From NCBI GenBank assembly GCA_019009955.1, contig CM032231.1, positions 45,019,501 through 45,083,500 of the forward strand: a stretch of DNA of 64,000 nucleotides. The letters are read 5' to 3'. The notes under the pieces were generated by a model, which searched no databases, was not told the DNA's origin, and saw nothing but the letters and a program-made list of their open reading frames with translations. This DNA comes from Riptortus pedestris. Its lineage: Eukaryota; Arthropoda; Insecta; Hemiptera; Alydidae. Each line of letters starts with the position of its first letter. Position 1 is the first letter of the stretch. Shown here piece by piece: positions 47,191-58,975 of this stretch. The position numbers were made by a program, and so were the translations under genes.

Positions 47191-48219
47191 GACCTAAATA
47201 AGACCTTCAGGCGCACTCAATTCATTTATTACTTCTGTGTTCTATTTGTTCAGTACAAATTCTTCAAGCTTTTCTGAGCAAAATCTACATTTCCGTTCAT
47301 TCTCGTCTGTTATATTTTTTTTGAGTAGAGTCCAATTAAAATTTTTACTATTATTATTATTATCCGGAGGTTTATACTCAGTAAAAACTGGAATAAAATC
47401 CATATCGGGGGAAAATCCAACCAATATGGAGTTTGTGAGTGTGACATGGTATGGAGAATTTAAAAATTTTCACACAATTCTTGTAGTATCAAGAAGTATC
47501 CTTTCGCTGTGCTTCTTATAATTAATTGTTATTATTATCATTTATTAAAGTCCACTTTTTGCAACTAAGGCTAATTAAAATTTTTGTTTTTTTTCTTTTT
47601 CATTGTTCAGTTAACCTTTTTTTTACTTTTACTTATTAGCAATTTCCTCAATAATCACTATGTTCAACTAAAATTTGAAATTGCGCTTACATCGAGTTTA
47701 TATTATTGGAGAAATAGAAAATTGAATTAGCATGTCTGTCAGTGCTTCATTTATCACAAAATGTTCTGTAAATGTGGGTACCATTTTTTTGTTTGATGCA
47801 CGTAAACGGAAGTATTGTATGTAACATTCAAATGAAATAATTTTGAATAAGTGCAGCAAACCATTTTGTTTACTTAATTTCATAGGAGTAAGAGAAGGAC
47901 ATGTCATGGCAACATCCAACGTGTCAAGCAGGGAAATTCGTATACCCGAAGGAGTCAGTAAAAACTGCCTCCTTACCGTTTCATATATGTAACATGAAGT
48001 TGTAATGGGCTAAAATATTTGGTTGATCATTGTTAATATATATATACCACCACTGGAGTAAATATCTTGAAATATGCCCTGTGCACCTGACGAAATACAC
48101 ATAGTGGTCTAAGCGGGCCAATAGAACAGTCGAGCCATTAATAGAAAATGAAAAAAAAAACATTTCGATCTTAATGTTTTTTTTTTCATTTTCTATAAAT
48201 ATGAATTAAAATGTATTCA
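47191..48219. other. Unique DNA with a SINE scrap and a hairpin
   Basis: A SINE tail fragment lies at 47541-47577 (AAAGTCCACTTTTTGCAACT then AAGGCTAATT). A perfect 24-bp stem, ATAGAAAATGAAAAAAAAAA then CATT, with 8-nt loop lies at 48141-48196. A 60-codon minus frame (47242-47424) with KCRFCSEKLEEF is too short to call. Confidence 0.5.
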
Positions 48220-48309
48220 TTGACATCCACTTTGTGATACTAAGGCTAATCGGGACGGGTTATCTATAGGTTGCCACAATTTTCTAGCCAGGGTGGGACT
48301 AAGGATTTT
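48220..48309 (-). mobile_element. SINE tail half joined to a HINE
   Basis: ATCCACTTTGTGATACTAAG, GCTAATCGGGACGGGTTATC, TAGCCAGGGTGGGACTAAGG then ATTTT. The SINE head half is not found on the far side of the HINE, unlike 11762-12602. Confidence 0.8.
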
Positions 48310-48910
48310 AGCAATTTCCCTTAAGGGAAACCAGCTATTGAGGTCGTACTCATGACGCGAGTTTCGAAACATTTCTTCAAATGTCCATCGAACCTACCCA
48401 GGAGATGACGCAAATGTGGTCCGTTCAAAATTATATATTTATTTGTCTATTAACGCTCTAGTGGTCGCAATGTTTGTTTAATCGTTACCAGACTCGGTAT
48501 TTAATCGTTTTATGTAAAAAGGAAGATCAAGTTCCTTAATGGCTGAAATCGGACCCGTGGGAGAGAGGATTATTCAAAATTCAAAATATCTCCGTTATTT
48601 TAAGTCGGATCGAAAAATTGTATTGAATCAATCTTATTGCAAATTAAATGTACTATAAATAATGTTCCATACATTTATTCCGTATCTTGGATATTAACCG
48701 AGATATTTGCATTTGTATTGTGTGTGTGGTCGGCAGGAATCTGCTGTTCGGGACTTTCCGCCGAGAGCTAGGGCGGCCGTTTCAACTGTTCATCCCTCAT
48801 GAATAGGTTTAGAGATTCCTTACTACTACTGTTGTCATTAGGCAGATTTCTCTATTGTAAAACTTCACGTGGGAAATCTGCTTAGTTTACGCAGCCCCTG
48901 CGTGACGGAC
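48310..48910 (-). mobile_element. Complete HINE element
   Basis: AGCAATTTCCCTTAAGGGAA to CCCTGCGTGACGGAC. The (TA)n is reduced to ATATATTTAT, the shortest among full copies. The 5' part follows the subgroup of 11857-12505 (GTGTGTGGTCGGCAGGAATC, GAATAGGTTTAGAGATTCCT). Confidence 0.87.
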
Positions 48911-49059
48911 TTTTGTTATTTCTTGTGTTTTGTTTTCACTGGAGGGAATCGATCCAAATAAGCTATGTTTAGCAAGTCAGTTCACAGCTTTTCTAGTTCC
49001 TTCAATTAAAATTATTTCATTCTTTAAAACAATTTGATAATCACCACGAAAGCAAACAA

Positions 49060-52000
49060 CTTGCTGAGATTGAGGAGCTGACTCAAGGTGGGACTGAGCC
49101 AGGCTCAAGATGTCGAGCTACACCAATGTTTCAGGGAGGGTATACCTCCCACGCCCTTATCCAACTTGCTGAGATGGAGCAGCTGACTCAAGGCGGGACT
49201 GAGCCAGGCTCAAGATGTCGAGCTACACCAATGTTTGAGGGAGGGTGCACCTCCCACGCCCTTATCCAACTTGCTGAGATGGAACAGCTGACTCAAGGCG
49301 GGACTGAGCCAGGCTCAAGATGCCAAGCTACACCAATGTTTGAGGGAGGGTGCACCTCCCACGCCCTTATCCAACTTGCTGAGATTGAGCAGCTTACTCA
49401 AGGCGGTACTTCGCCTGGCTCACCATTCGAGCTACACCAATGTTTGAGGGAGGGTGCACCTCCCACGCCCTTATCCAACTTGCTGAGATGGAGCAGCTGA
49501 CTCAAGGCGGGACAGAGCCAGGCTCAAGATGTCGAGCTACACCAATGTTTGAGGAGGGTGCACCTCCCACGCCCTTATCCAACTTGCTGAGATGGAGCAG
49601 CTGACTCAAGGCGGGACAGAGCCAGGCTCAAGATTCGAGCTACACCAATGTTTGAGGGAGGGTGCACCTCCCACGCCCTTATCCAACTTGCTGAGATGGA
49701 GCAGCTGACTCAAGGCGGGACAGAGCCAGGCTCAAGATTCGAGCTACACCAATGTTTGAGGGAGGGTGCACCTCCCACGCCCTTATCCAACTTGCTGAGA
49801 TGGAGCAGCTGACTCAAGGCGGGACAGAGCCAGGCTCAAGATGTCGAGCTACACCAATGTTTGAGGGAGGGTGCACCTCCCACGCCATTAACCAACTTGC
49901 TGAGATGGAGCAGCTGACTCAAGGCGGGACAGAGCAAGGCTCAAGATGCCTAGCTACACCAATGTTTGAGGGAGGGTGCACCTCCCACGCCCTTATCCAA
50001 CATGAAGAGATTGAGAAGCGGACTCAAGGCGTGACATAGCCAGGCTCAAGATGGCTAGGTACCCCAATGTTTGAGGGAGGGTGCACCTCCCACGCCCTTA
50101 TCCAACTTGCTGAGAGATGGAGCAGCTGACTCAAGGCGGGACAGAGCCAGGCTCAAGATGTCGAGCTACACCAATGTTTGAGGGAGGGTGCACCTCCCAC
50201 GCCCTTATCCAACTTGCTGAGATGGAGCAGCTGACTCAAGGCGGGACTGAGCCAGGCTCAAGATGCCAAGCTACACCAATGTTTGAGGGAGGGTGCACCT
50301 CCCACGCCCTTATCCAACTTGCTGAGATTGAGCAGCTGACTCAAGGCGGGACAGAGCCAGGCTCAAGATTCGAGCTACACACAGGTTTGAGGGAGGGTGC
50401 ACCTCCCACGCCCTTATCCAACTTGCTGAGATGGAGCAGCTGACTCAAGGAGGGACAGAGCCAGGCTCAAGATGTCTAGCTACACCAATGTTTGAGGGAG
50501 GGTGCACCTCCCACGCCCTTCTCAAACTTGAGGAGATGGAGCAGCTGACTCAAGGCGGGACAGAGCCAGGCTCAAGATTCGAGCTACACCAATGTTTGAG
50601 GGAGGGTGCACCTCCCACGCCCTTATCCAACTTGCTGAGATGGAGCAGCTGACTCAAGGCGGGACAGAGCCAGGCTCAAGATTCGAGCTACACCAATGTT
50701 TGAGGGAGGGTGCACCTCCCACGCCCTTATCCAACTTGCTGAGATGGAGCAGCTGACTCAAGGCGGGACAGAGCCAGGCTCAAGATGTCGAGCTACACCA
50801 ATGTTTGAGGGAGGGTGCACCTCCCACGCCCTTATCCAACTTGCTGAGATGGAGCAGCTGACTCAAGGCGGGACTGAGCCAGGCTCAAGATGCCAAGCTA
50901 CACCAATGTTTGAGGGAGGGTGCACCTCCCACGCCCTTATCCAACTTGCTGAGATGGAGCAGCTGACTCAAGGCGGGACAGAGCCAGGCTCAAGATTCGA
51001 GCTACACCAATGTTTGAGGGAGGGTGCACCTCCCACGCCCTTATCCAACTTGCTGAGATGGAGCAGCTGACTCAAGGCGGGACTGAGCCAGGCTCAAGAT
51101 GTCGAGCTACACCAATGTTTGAGGGAGGGTGCACCTCCCACGCCCTTATCCAACTTGCTGAGATGGAGCAGCTGACTCAAGGCGGGACTGAGCCAGGCTC
51201 CAGATGTCGAGCTACACCAATGTTTGAGGGAGGGTGCACCTCCCACGCCCTTATCCAACTTGCTGAGATTGAGCTGCTGACTCAAGGCGGGACTGAGCCA
51301 GGCTCAAGATGTCGAGCTACACCAATGTTTGAGGGAGGGTGCACCTCCCACGCCCTTATCCAACTTGCTGAGATTGAGCAGCTGACTCAAGGCGGGACTG
51401 AGCCAGGCTCAAGATGTCGAGCTACACCAATGTTTGAGGGAGGGTGCACCTCCCACGCCCTTATCCAACTTGCTGAGATGGAGCAGCTGACTCAAGGCGG
51501 GACAGAGCCAGGCTCAAGATGTCGAGCTACACCAATGTTTGAGGGAGGGTGCACCTCCCACGCCCTTATCCAACTTGCTGAGATGGAGCAGCTGACTCAA
51601 GGCGGGACTGAGCCAGGCTCAAGATGCCAAGCTACACCACTGTTTGAGGGAGGGTGCACCTCCCACGCCCTTATCCACCTTGCTGTGATTGAGCCGCTGA
51701 CTCAAGGCGGGACAGAGCCAGGCTCAAGATTCGAGCTACACCAATGTTTGAGGGAGGGTGCACCTCCCACGCCCTTATCCAACTTGCTGAGATGGAGCAG
51801 CTGACTCAAGGCGGGACAGAGCCAGGCTCAAGATGTCGAGCTACACCAATGTTTGAGGGAGGGTGCACCTCCCACGCCCTTATCCAACTTGCTGAGATGG
51901 AGCAGCTGACTCAAGGCGGGACAGAGCCAGGCTCAAGATTCGAGCTACACCAATGTTTGAGGGAGGGTGCACCTCCCACGCCCTTATCCAACTTGCTGAG

Positions 52001-52928
52001 ATGGAGCAGCTGACTCAAGGCGGGACAGAGCCAGGCTCAAGATTCGAGCTACACCAATGTTTGAGGGAGGGTGCACCTCCCACGCCCTTATCCAACTTGC
52101 TGAGATGGAGCAGCTGACTAGGCTCAAGATGTCGAGCTACACCAATGTTTGAGGGAGGGTGCACCTCCCACGCCCTTATCCAACTTGCTGAGATGGAGCA
52201 GCTGACTCAAGGCGGGACTGAGCCAGGCTCAAGATGTCGAGCTACTCCAATGTTTGAGGGAGGGTGCACCTCCCACGCCCTTATCCAACTTGCTGAGATG
52301 GAGCAGCTGACTCAAGGCGGGACTGAGCCAGGCTCAAGATGTCGAGCTACTCCAATGTTTGAGGGAGGGTGCACCTCCCACGCCCTTATCCAACTTGCTG
52401 AGATGGAGCAGCTGACTCAAGGCGGGACTGAGCCCGGCTCAAGATGTCGAGCTACTCCAAGGTTTGAGGGAGGGTGCACCTCCCACGCCCTTATCCAACT
52501 TGCTGAGATGGAGCAGCTGACTCAAGGCGGGACTGAGCCAGGCTCAAGATGTCGAGCTACTCCAATGTTTGAGGGAGGGTGCACCTCCCACGCCCTTATC
52601 CAACTTGTTGAGATGGAGCAGCTGACTCAAGGCGGGACTGAGCCAGGCTCAAGATGTCGAGCTACACCAATGTTTGAGGGAGGGTGCACCTCCCACGCCC
52701 TTATCCAACTTGTTGAGATGGAGCAGCTGACTCAAGGCGGGACTGAGCCAGGCTCAAGATGTCGAGCTACTCCAATGTTTGAGGGAGGGTGCACCTCCCA
52801 CGCCCTTATCCAACTTGCTGAGATGGAGCAGCTGACTCAAGGCGGGACTGAGCCAGGCTCAAGATTCGAGCTACACCAATGTTTGAGGAAGGGTGCACCT
52901 CCCACGCCCTTATCCAACTTCTTCTCAA
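49060..52928. repeat. 105-bp minisatellite, about 37 units
   Basis: Unit starts (at ATGTTTGAGGG) can be placed at 49126, 49231, 49336, 49440, 49545, and so on to 52879. Most units are 105 bp (35 codons: MFEGGCTSHALIQLAEMEQL then TQGGTEPGSRCRATP); a class with AGATTCGAGC in place of AGATGTCGAGC is 104 bp and shifts the frame, ending each open stretch in LLRWSS and a stop. Exceptions: 103 bp at 49545, 107 bp at 50067, 88 bp at 52057. The array is distinctly GC-richer than its flanks. Frames on the minus strand are open too, so the frames reflect period length, not proven coding. Confidence 0.97.
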
Positions 52929-53217
52929 ACAAATTATAATTCAGGTTTCACCTCTCTCCCCAATATTTTTTCAATTAATTATCTAGACTGATAAACTTTA
53001 TGCGAACAAATTTGTTTCCCAACTTGAGGAACATTTCTTTAGTAAAGTCATTTTAAAGAATCAACAAGCTCTCCCCCACTCCCTCTTGCTGCTGCAAAGG
53101 TAGGGTTTACTCAACAGAATAATAGTAATATAGAATAAAATTAATTATAGTTGACTTAATATTATTAACTTTGTGAAAGCAAACGAAATCTATTCGTGAC
53201 GTATCTTATTACGTTAT
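52929..53217. other. Flank of the minisatellite
   Basis: A+T-rich; no feature recognised. Confidence 0.5.
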
Positions 53218-53307
53218 TCATTGAGGTTGAACTCATACTCGATTTTTGAAACATTTCCTCAAATGTCCATCAATCATACAAAGGAGATGACGAAAATTAG
53301 GTCCGTT

Positions 53308-53379
<72 letters not shown>

Positions 53380-53640
53380 TGTTACCGCTATAGCGGTCGC
53401 TTTTTTTAATCGTTACCAAACTCCATATATACGAATTTTATTTAATAAGAAAGGTTAAGTTCGTTAACGGCTGAATTCGCTTATCGTATATGATCAATCT
53501 TATTGAAAATTTAATTTCCTATAAATGTTGTTATATACTTACAATAAGCTGTTATATTATGAATCACTTTCTTTGAAGCCTAAATACCAGAAATATTGTT
53601 CTGATTGAACTCTTACGTTTTGAGATTATAGGGGGTGTTA
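53218..53640 (-). mobile_element. Diverged HINE, long subtype, ends lost
   Basis: TTGAGGTTGAACTCATACTC, CAAATGTCCATCAATCATAC, (TA)n about 53317-53375, GTTCGTTAACGGCTGAATTC, and the long-subtype insert (TATTATGAATCACTTT, TTGAACTCTTACGTTTTGAG). Confidence 0.65.
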
Positions 53641-54611
53641 TTTTAGTATTTAGAAGGTGTCCCTTCCCTATAAATAAAAAAAATCTTGACTCCAAATAAT
53701 AATGATTATTGTATTTTAAAACAAATAAATAAACAAGAAAAATAATATCCCAATTTTAGAATTATGAACACAGGAACATATGATTGAATGACGGTCCGTC
53801 AAGTAAAGTGAGAGGTTAATGTGAGGCTATCCTGTTGGCCACGTTAGAGCAGAAAACAAAAGCTTGGAAGGATGCTTTCTTACTGGCCGGTATCTCTGTA
53901 AAATATAATTGTTTTTACTCACGATACCGACTCATGTTTTTAAACTTCTTTTGGTCAATCCTGCTTCTTTTCAGTTGTGCTGGCTTGATGATGATGAGGT
54001 GGTGCTCGGCTGTTGTAGTTCGCAGATAAATAAGCTAAAAACAACAAACAGCGGTCTTCTCATGCAGTACACTAGCAACTGACTGTCTAAACTTTTTTTA
54101 CATATAAGCGTTAGGTTAAGTGGTAACCAGGGGCAACGCGGCCCAGCTGCTACAAGATAAATGCGTGACGCACGTGGGAAATCTGCTAAGTAAATGCAGC
54201 TACTGTTTTTCTTTAACTGAATTAAATACATTCCTGTTGTTGACACTATTGGCAGTCAAGAAAATTCGTTGTAACAAGAGCTACAACATCCCAGTTCGCC
54301 CGTTGTCACTCTCCTGACGTATAATTAGTGTGGCTAGCGACAATAATATGTAGTGAGCAAGTTGTGAGAGAGGGAGTAGTCAGGGGAAGGTCCTTAATGA
54401 CCAATACTGGCTGTGGTGTCGGGTAACTTGCTAGAACCCGCAGCCGGATATAACCACACCGAGTCAGATCTGACCTACAAACTGAGGTCGCTGGGGCAAA
54501 ACGATTGTCCTCTTATATCAGATCCTATATCCCTACATATCTGTTTCTCTCTCTCGGGAAAAAATATATATTCCTATACTCTACCTACAACTATCTTTAT
54601 TCCGCATTTGT
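53641..54611. other. Unique DNA with a HINE scrap
   Basis: 54148-54200 resembles the mirrored HINE 5' end (GTGACGCACGTGGGAAATCT then GCTAAGTAAATGCAGC). The remainder is of mixed composition with no motif; the small frames are not supported. Confidence 0.45.
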
Positions 54612-54733
54612 AGCAGATTTATCTTAAGGGAAATCAGCTATTGAGGTAGTACTCATGATGCGAGTTTTGAAATTTTTCATCAAATGGCCATCTATTCTAA
54701 GATGACGACGAAAAAGAGGTCCGTTCAAAATTT

Positions 54734-54766
<33 letters not shown>

Positions 54767-54768
54767 TA
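54612..54768 (-). mobile_element. HINE 3' fragment
   Basis: AGCAGATTTATCTTAAGGGA to GGTCCGTTCAAAATTTTATG and (TA)n about 54744-54766. It breaks at the microsatellite, the common breakpoint in this family. Confidence 0.7.
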
Positions 54769-54891
54769 TTTGTTCCTTCCTATATTAACCTTATAAGAAG
54801 GCCGTTTATTTGTTTCTGTCCCATGCAAGTTAGCATATCACCTGCATATGTAGTGTATTACAATTAATTTATGTATAAATTACTACAAATG

Positions 54892-54897
<6 letters not shown>

Positions 54898-54936
<39 letters not shown>
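54898..54936. repeat. (TA)n microsatellite at the end of a LINE
   Basis: About 39 bp of pure TA, directly at the 3' boundary of the minus-strand LINE. It may be the LINE tail or its target. Confidence 0.9.
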
Positions 54937-54939
<3 letters not shown>

Positions 54940-54944
<5 letters not shown>

Positions 54945-57655
54945 TAACAATAAGAACATTAAATAAAAATAAAAACATATTAAGAGGAGATTATTAGTCT
55001 TAAAAAAGAAAAAGAGAAAAAAATGATTGATTATCCATAAATATGTTAAGTATAGTAGCTATAATAAGTATCCAACCTATTAATTGTATCAAAAGCATGT
55101 TCTGCAAATATTTAAAAAAAATTATTATATTTTAAAAATAACTTGTCTTCTTCTATTGGAAAATTGCTTTTTTTTTTATCAATGTCTTGTTTTAGTTTTT
55201 GTCGTTCGTTAGTCAATAGTCTGCAATCGTATATTAAGTGTTGACTTGTTTGTGGAGTTGTGTAATCACAGGGGCAAGCATTGTTGTATTTTATGTTAAA
55301 TCGTTGGTAGTATGAATTTAGTGTACCATGTCCTGATACTGATTGTGTAATGTAAAAGTCTGACTGTATGTATTTGCTGTTGAAATATGTGTTAATGTTA
55401 TTTATTAGTTACAGTCCATTGTTGTTGCCACTTTTCAGTTAGATCAGTTTTAACATATACTTTACGTGGGCTTTGGAGATTTTATTGTAACATTCTGGTA
55501 ATAGGGTATCTTTTGAAGCAGATTTAGCAGCTCTATGGGCCAATTCATTTCCAAAATTATCAGAATGTGCTTTAACCCATGAAACATATAAGTTAATATG
55601 ATTTAATTCTGCTATTCGGAGTTCTCTGATTTGCGTTGTTAACGGGTCATAGGTTGTACGGTTCTGTAGTTTTGTATCGATACTTTACTGTCTGTGTATA
55701 TGCAAAGTGTATTATGTTTTGTATGTTCAGTTTGTATTTTTTGTAAGGTTTTCATTATTGCATATTGTTCTGCTTGAATGTTTGTTCAGTTGTGTCCCAG
55801 TATAAATTTATGTATCTCTGTCAATTCCTGATCAATGAATATTACACATGCGCAGCCTACATTTTTCCCATTTTTACTTCCTTGATATATTAATATATTT
55901 TGGAATCTCCCAGTGTGATACCACCTTTTGTATTCCAATTCTGAATCAACAAATTCAGCTTGGATATCGTTTGAATTAATAGACTTTTTAATAAGGTTAT
56001 ATTGATCAACAAAATATGTATATGATGATAAATCGATGGGGACTATTTTAGCTAGAACGCAGGCTGCATCATACGAAACTGTTTTAAATCCCTTTATAAT
56101 TTTGATTGTCATCAGTCTTTGTACTCGTTGTAATTTCTTTAAGTTATGTTGTTTGTTAAGTCCAGTGTGCTAAATGTTTATTCCATACGTGAGGGAAGGA
56201 AGGAAAGCACCTTTATATAATATGTGTAATGCGTCTGATTTCAGTCCCCAGGTGTTTCTTGCTGCTATAGATAGTTTGTTGATAAGTTGAGCTTAAATAA
56301 TCGTTCTTGTAGTTTGTCTATATGCGTATTCCAATTAAGTTTACTGTCAAAGAATATACCTAGATATTTAATTGATTTACCTTTTTTTATGTCTTGTCCT
56401 TGTATATGTATATGTAAAGGTGAAGGTGATTTTTTATGAGTAAAAATAATGTATGAAGATTTTTGAATATTAAAATATAGTTTATCTAAATGTGCCCATT
56501 TTTCTACGATGTCTGTAATAATGTTAATATTCCCCTGTAGTTGTTCAAATGGTTTAGATGTTATCATAATAATGATTTCGTCTGTAAAAGCCAGAATCTA
56601 TTATGTAGTAAATCATTTACTATAAGATTCCATAATAATGGTGAGATTCCCGACCCCTGTGGTGTACCTTGTGTTTGTGATTTTGCAACTCAGTTTGGTG
56701 TGATGATGTAAGATGTTCTGTCATGTAAATAGTTATTGATTAACTTATATATATTATTTGGACAGCCCAGTTGTTGAAGTGCATGTAAAATTGATGGCCA
56801 CCAAGCATTATCAAAAGCACCTTTAATATCCAGTGAAATTAGAATAGTGTGTGAATTATTGTGTTTTGAGGTGGTAATAAAGTCTATTACATGTTGCAAT
56901 GCTTCAATCGTAGATTTTTTAGGTGTGAATCTAAACTGATTCTCATGCATTAATGATTGTGAATACAAATAATATGATAATCTTCAATTTATAATTTTTT
57001 GTAAAACTTTTCCACCAGTTGGGATCCACGAAATTTGTCTTGATGATGAAATTTCACATTTATTCCTACCAGGTTTATTTAAGGGTACTAATTTTGACAG
57101 TTTCCATATTTAAGAAAGTATTCCACTTTGAAAACATGTTTTATACAAAGTATTTAATTTTTTTTTTTTTAATTTATTAAACATCTGTGTATTTGTTTGT
57201 ATATGTCAGCAGTTACACCATTGATGCCTGGTGAAATATTCTGTTTTAAGTTTTTAATTATCTATTCTATTTCATCGTCCGTTAGTGGTAGGTCGTCAAG
57301 TGTGTTAAGATCATTTAGTATGTTATCACGAATAGTCGTATGTATTTCTTTGTCATTTGAGATTGTCATTTTCTACAAGTTTGTCTAGTATATATTCGTA
57401 TGTGTACTTTGTATTAATCGTGTATGTTCCGTCTTCTTTTTTGATTGAATTGAGCTTAAATGAGGTCCGCAACTTTCCACTTGCAAACCTGTATGGCCAG
57501 CTCCAAGGATTTGTATGAGTTATCTACTACAATATTTCTTCCATGTCTTTAATTTATTCGCACTCATTGTTTTCTCAAATTCACGTTTTTTCAATAAGCA
57601 TGTTTCTTTTATAATTTCACGTAAGATTTCATCTTTAGTAGTCTTTAAAAAGAGC
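54940..57655 (-). mobile_element. 5'-truncated R1/I-like LINE, decayed
   Basis: From about 57655 (upstream of RT) to a 3' UTR ending at (TA)n. The coding order on the minus strand is a pre-RT segment, RT, RNase H and CCHC-like tail, in several frames. The endonuclease domain is absent. The RNase H end and CCHC tail are clearly related to the LINE fragment at 39437-40282. Confidence 0.9.
55090..57655 (-). pseudogene. LINE ORF2: reverse transcriptase, RNase H and tail, multiply broken
   Basis: Minus strand, in order: WPYRFASGKLRTSF (about 57500-57450); NISPGINGVTADIYK (about 57240-57200), the usual N-terminal RT block; RQISWIPTGGKVLQKII (about 57050-57000); ENQFRFTPKKSTIEAL and LISLDIKGAFDNAWWPSIL (56968-56690), RT motifs with the first catalytic aspartate (D of SLD); GTPQGSGISPLL after a TGA stop at about 56690; then FTDEIIIMI in place of [FY]ADD, so the second catalytic site is damaged; KSIKYLGIFFDSKLNWNTHI (near 56360). 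RNase H follows: AEQYAI, CIYTDSKVSI and WVKAHSDNFGNELAHRAAK, with the last aspartate replaced by H. The tail has CPCDYTTPQTSQHLIYDC. Reverse transcription of LINE RNA at nicked DNA is the ancestral role. The copy is dead. Confidence 0.92.
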
Positions 57656-57679
57656 AGGAACAAGAAAAATTAATGATAT

Positions 57680-57845
57680 TTTCTTTATTGTAAATATTTA
57701 GAAATAATTTAAATGTAGTTTTCAATTCATGTTTTATCGAATGACCCCCAATGTAGGAAATTTTTTCCTGGAATTGAAAGTATTAAATTATTAATGATTC
57801 GGAGAATTATATTATGATTGATTGTAAAAGTAGATTATATGATCA
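57680..57845 (+). repeat. Dispersed repeat, copy 1
   Basis: Shares with 61683-61853 the order ATATTTAGAAATAATT, GTAGTTT, TTTATCGAA, GACC, AATGTAG, AAATTTTT, AAAGTATTAAAT and ATTGTAAAAGTAGATTA, at roughly 75-80% identity by eye. Class unknown. Confidence 0.7.
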
Positions 57846-58440
57846 GTTTAAACTTAAGTGCCAATCACACATCTAAATCATCCGTAAAGATTGCGGGATT
57901 CTGCTTTTTTTCAGAATCTTTGATAATATATTAAGGATATATTGCCTTTAAAATGCAGAGCATCAGTAGAAAATCAGTACGTATATGCGAGGCCTAATGA
58001 GATAAAATGTAATCAACTTTTATTTTAAAAAATCCACCATGCAGCCTATCCAGAGAGATATATATACATATATTTATTTCTGGTCTGATAAACACCTATT
58101 GAAGAGAGATTTCATTTATTTATGCTTTGACAAAATGAACATTTTTTTCTTTAATATTTGCACATGTGAATTTCTATAGTATACATAAAATATCATTAAG
58201 TTGGAAATAAATAGAAATTATTTTTCACAAAAACAAAGCATTCCTCCGATATAAACAGGAAAAAGAAATATATAATTGCATCCACAAAAACAACGTATTT
58301 TCCTTGTACTCAGTTTAAACTGAATTAACAAAATGTTTTAAATAAATACATAGAAAATAATTTATAGGTGATTTCATAATATACAAAATTATTATTATTT
58401 ATTCATGGACACCACATCGAAGGTGATTTGCCCTTTCAAA
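57846..58440. other. Unique A+T-rich DNA
   Basis: Nothing recognised. Confidence 0.5.
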
Positions 58441-58444
58441 AGTA

Positions 58445-58672
58445 ACAGCAGGTAACAATAACAAAAAATATCTTAACAACATGTAACACAATAGTAAATA
58501 CCTTAACAAGTAATAATGACAAATACCTTGACAACAAGTAATAATAACAAATATCATAACAACAAGTAATAATAACAAATACCTTAACAACAAGTAATAA
58601 TAACAAATACCTTAACAACAAGTAATAATAACAAATATCTGAACAACAATTAATAATAACAAATAACTTAGC
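58445..58672. repeat. 28-bp minisatellite, about 7-8 units
   Basis: Unit close to AACAACAAGTAATAATAACA then AATACCTT, more regular in the middle (58520-58640) than at the edges. It lies directly beyond the 3' UTR of the LINE fragment and may have grown from its tail. Confidence 0.88.
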
Positions 58673-58686
58673 AATAATATAGAAAA

Positions 58687-58950
58687 AAAAAAAAGTGTAT
58701 GGCTGGTGGAATATAATTTTAAATTTTGTTGTACACCACAGACTTAATTTGCATGTTAAATGTTGTCATATATTTCAATTTTGTGTAGGTATGAGAATAT
58801 ATTGTTAATGTGTGGGCTGCCTTCCGTCAATAGTTCTTGTAAGTCGTAGGGGAAGTCCTGGTGTTGTCGTTTTCGGCATTCTGTCAGTATATGTCTTATC
58901 GTCAAAGGAATGTTGCATGTTGAGCAAGTAGGTCTGTCAGTCTTTGTCAT
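58687..58950 (-). mobile_element. LINE 3' fragment, C-terminal CCHC motif
   Basis: The minus frame 58950-58756 (64 codons) reads TKTDRPTCSTCNIP, with CSTCNIPLTIRHILTEC as a CCHC knuckle, and ends ...HKIEIYDNI. C-x2-C-x8-H-x4-C is the usual C-terminal motif of I-, Nimb- and jockey-type LINEs. A short 3' UTR and an A-run (about 58681-58694 on the plus strand as A, so not the tail in minus orientation) follow. The 5' end is truncated at (TA)n-like sequence (58951-58975). The sequence is distinct from the other LINE here. Confidence 0.7.
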
Positions 58951-58975
58951 TAAGTATATACGTATATATATAAGT

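Noticed and set aside
47242..47424. Zinc-finger-like minus frame (KCRFCSEKL)
   Set aside because: A single C-x2-C in 60 codons without matching histidines or neighbours.
48141..48196. 24-bp perfect hairpin as a regulatory or miRNA site
   Set aside because: Most of the stem is an A10/T10 run, which arises easily by chance in this DNA.
49060..52928. CRISPR array
   Set aside because: The units are contiguous with no unique spacers, and the context is a eukaryotic genome full of SINEs and LINEs.
49126..52939. Repeat protein gene of 35-residue units
   Set aside because: Frames are open because the period is a multiple of three. The 104-bp, 103-bp, 107-bp and 88-bp units break the frame repeatedly, and the minus strand is open too.
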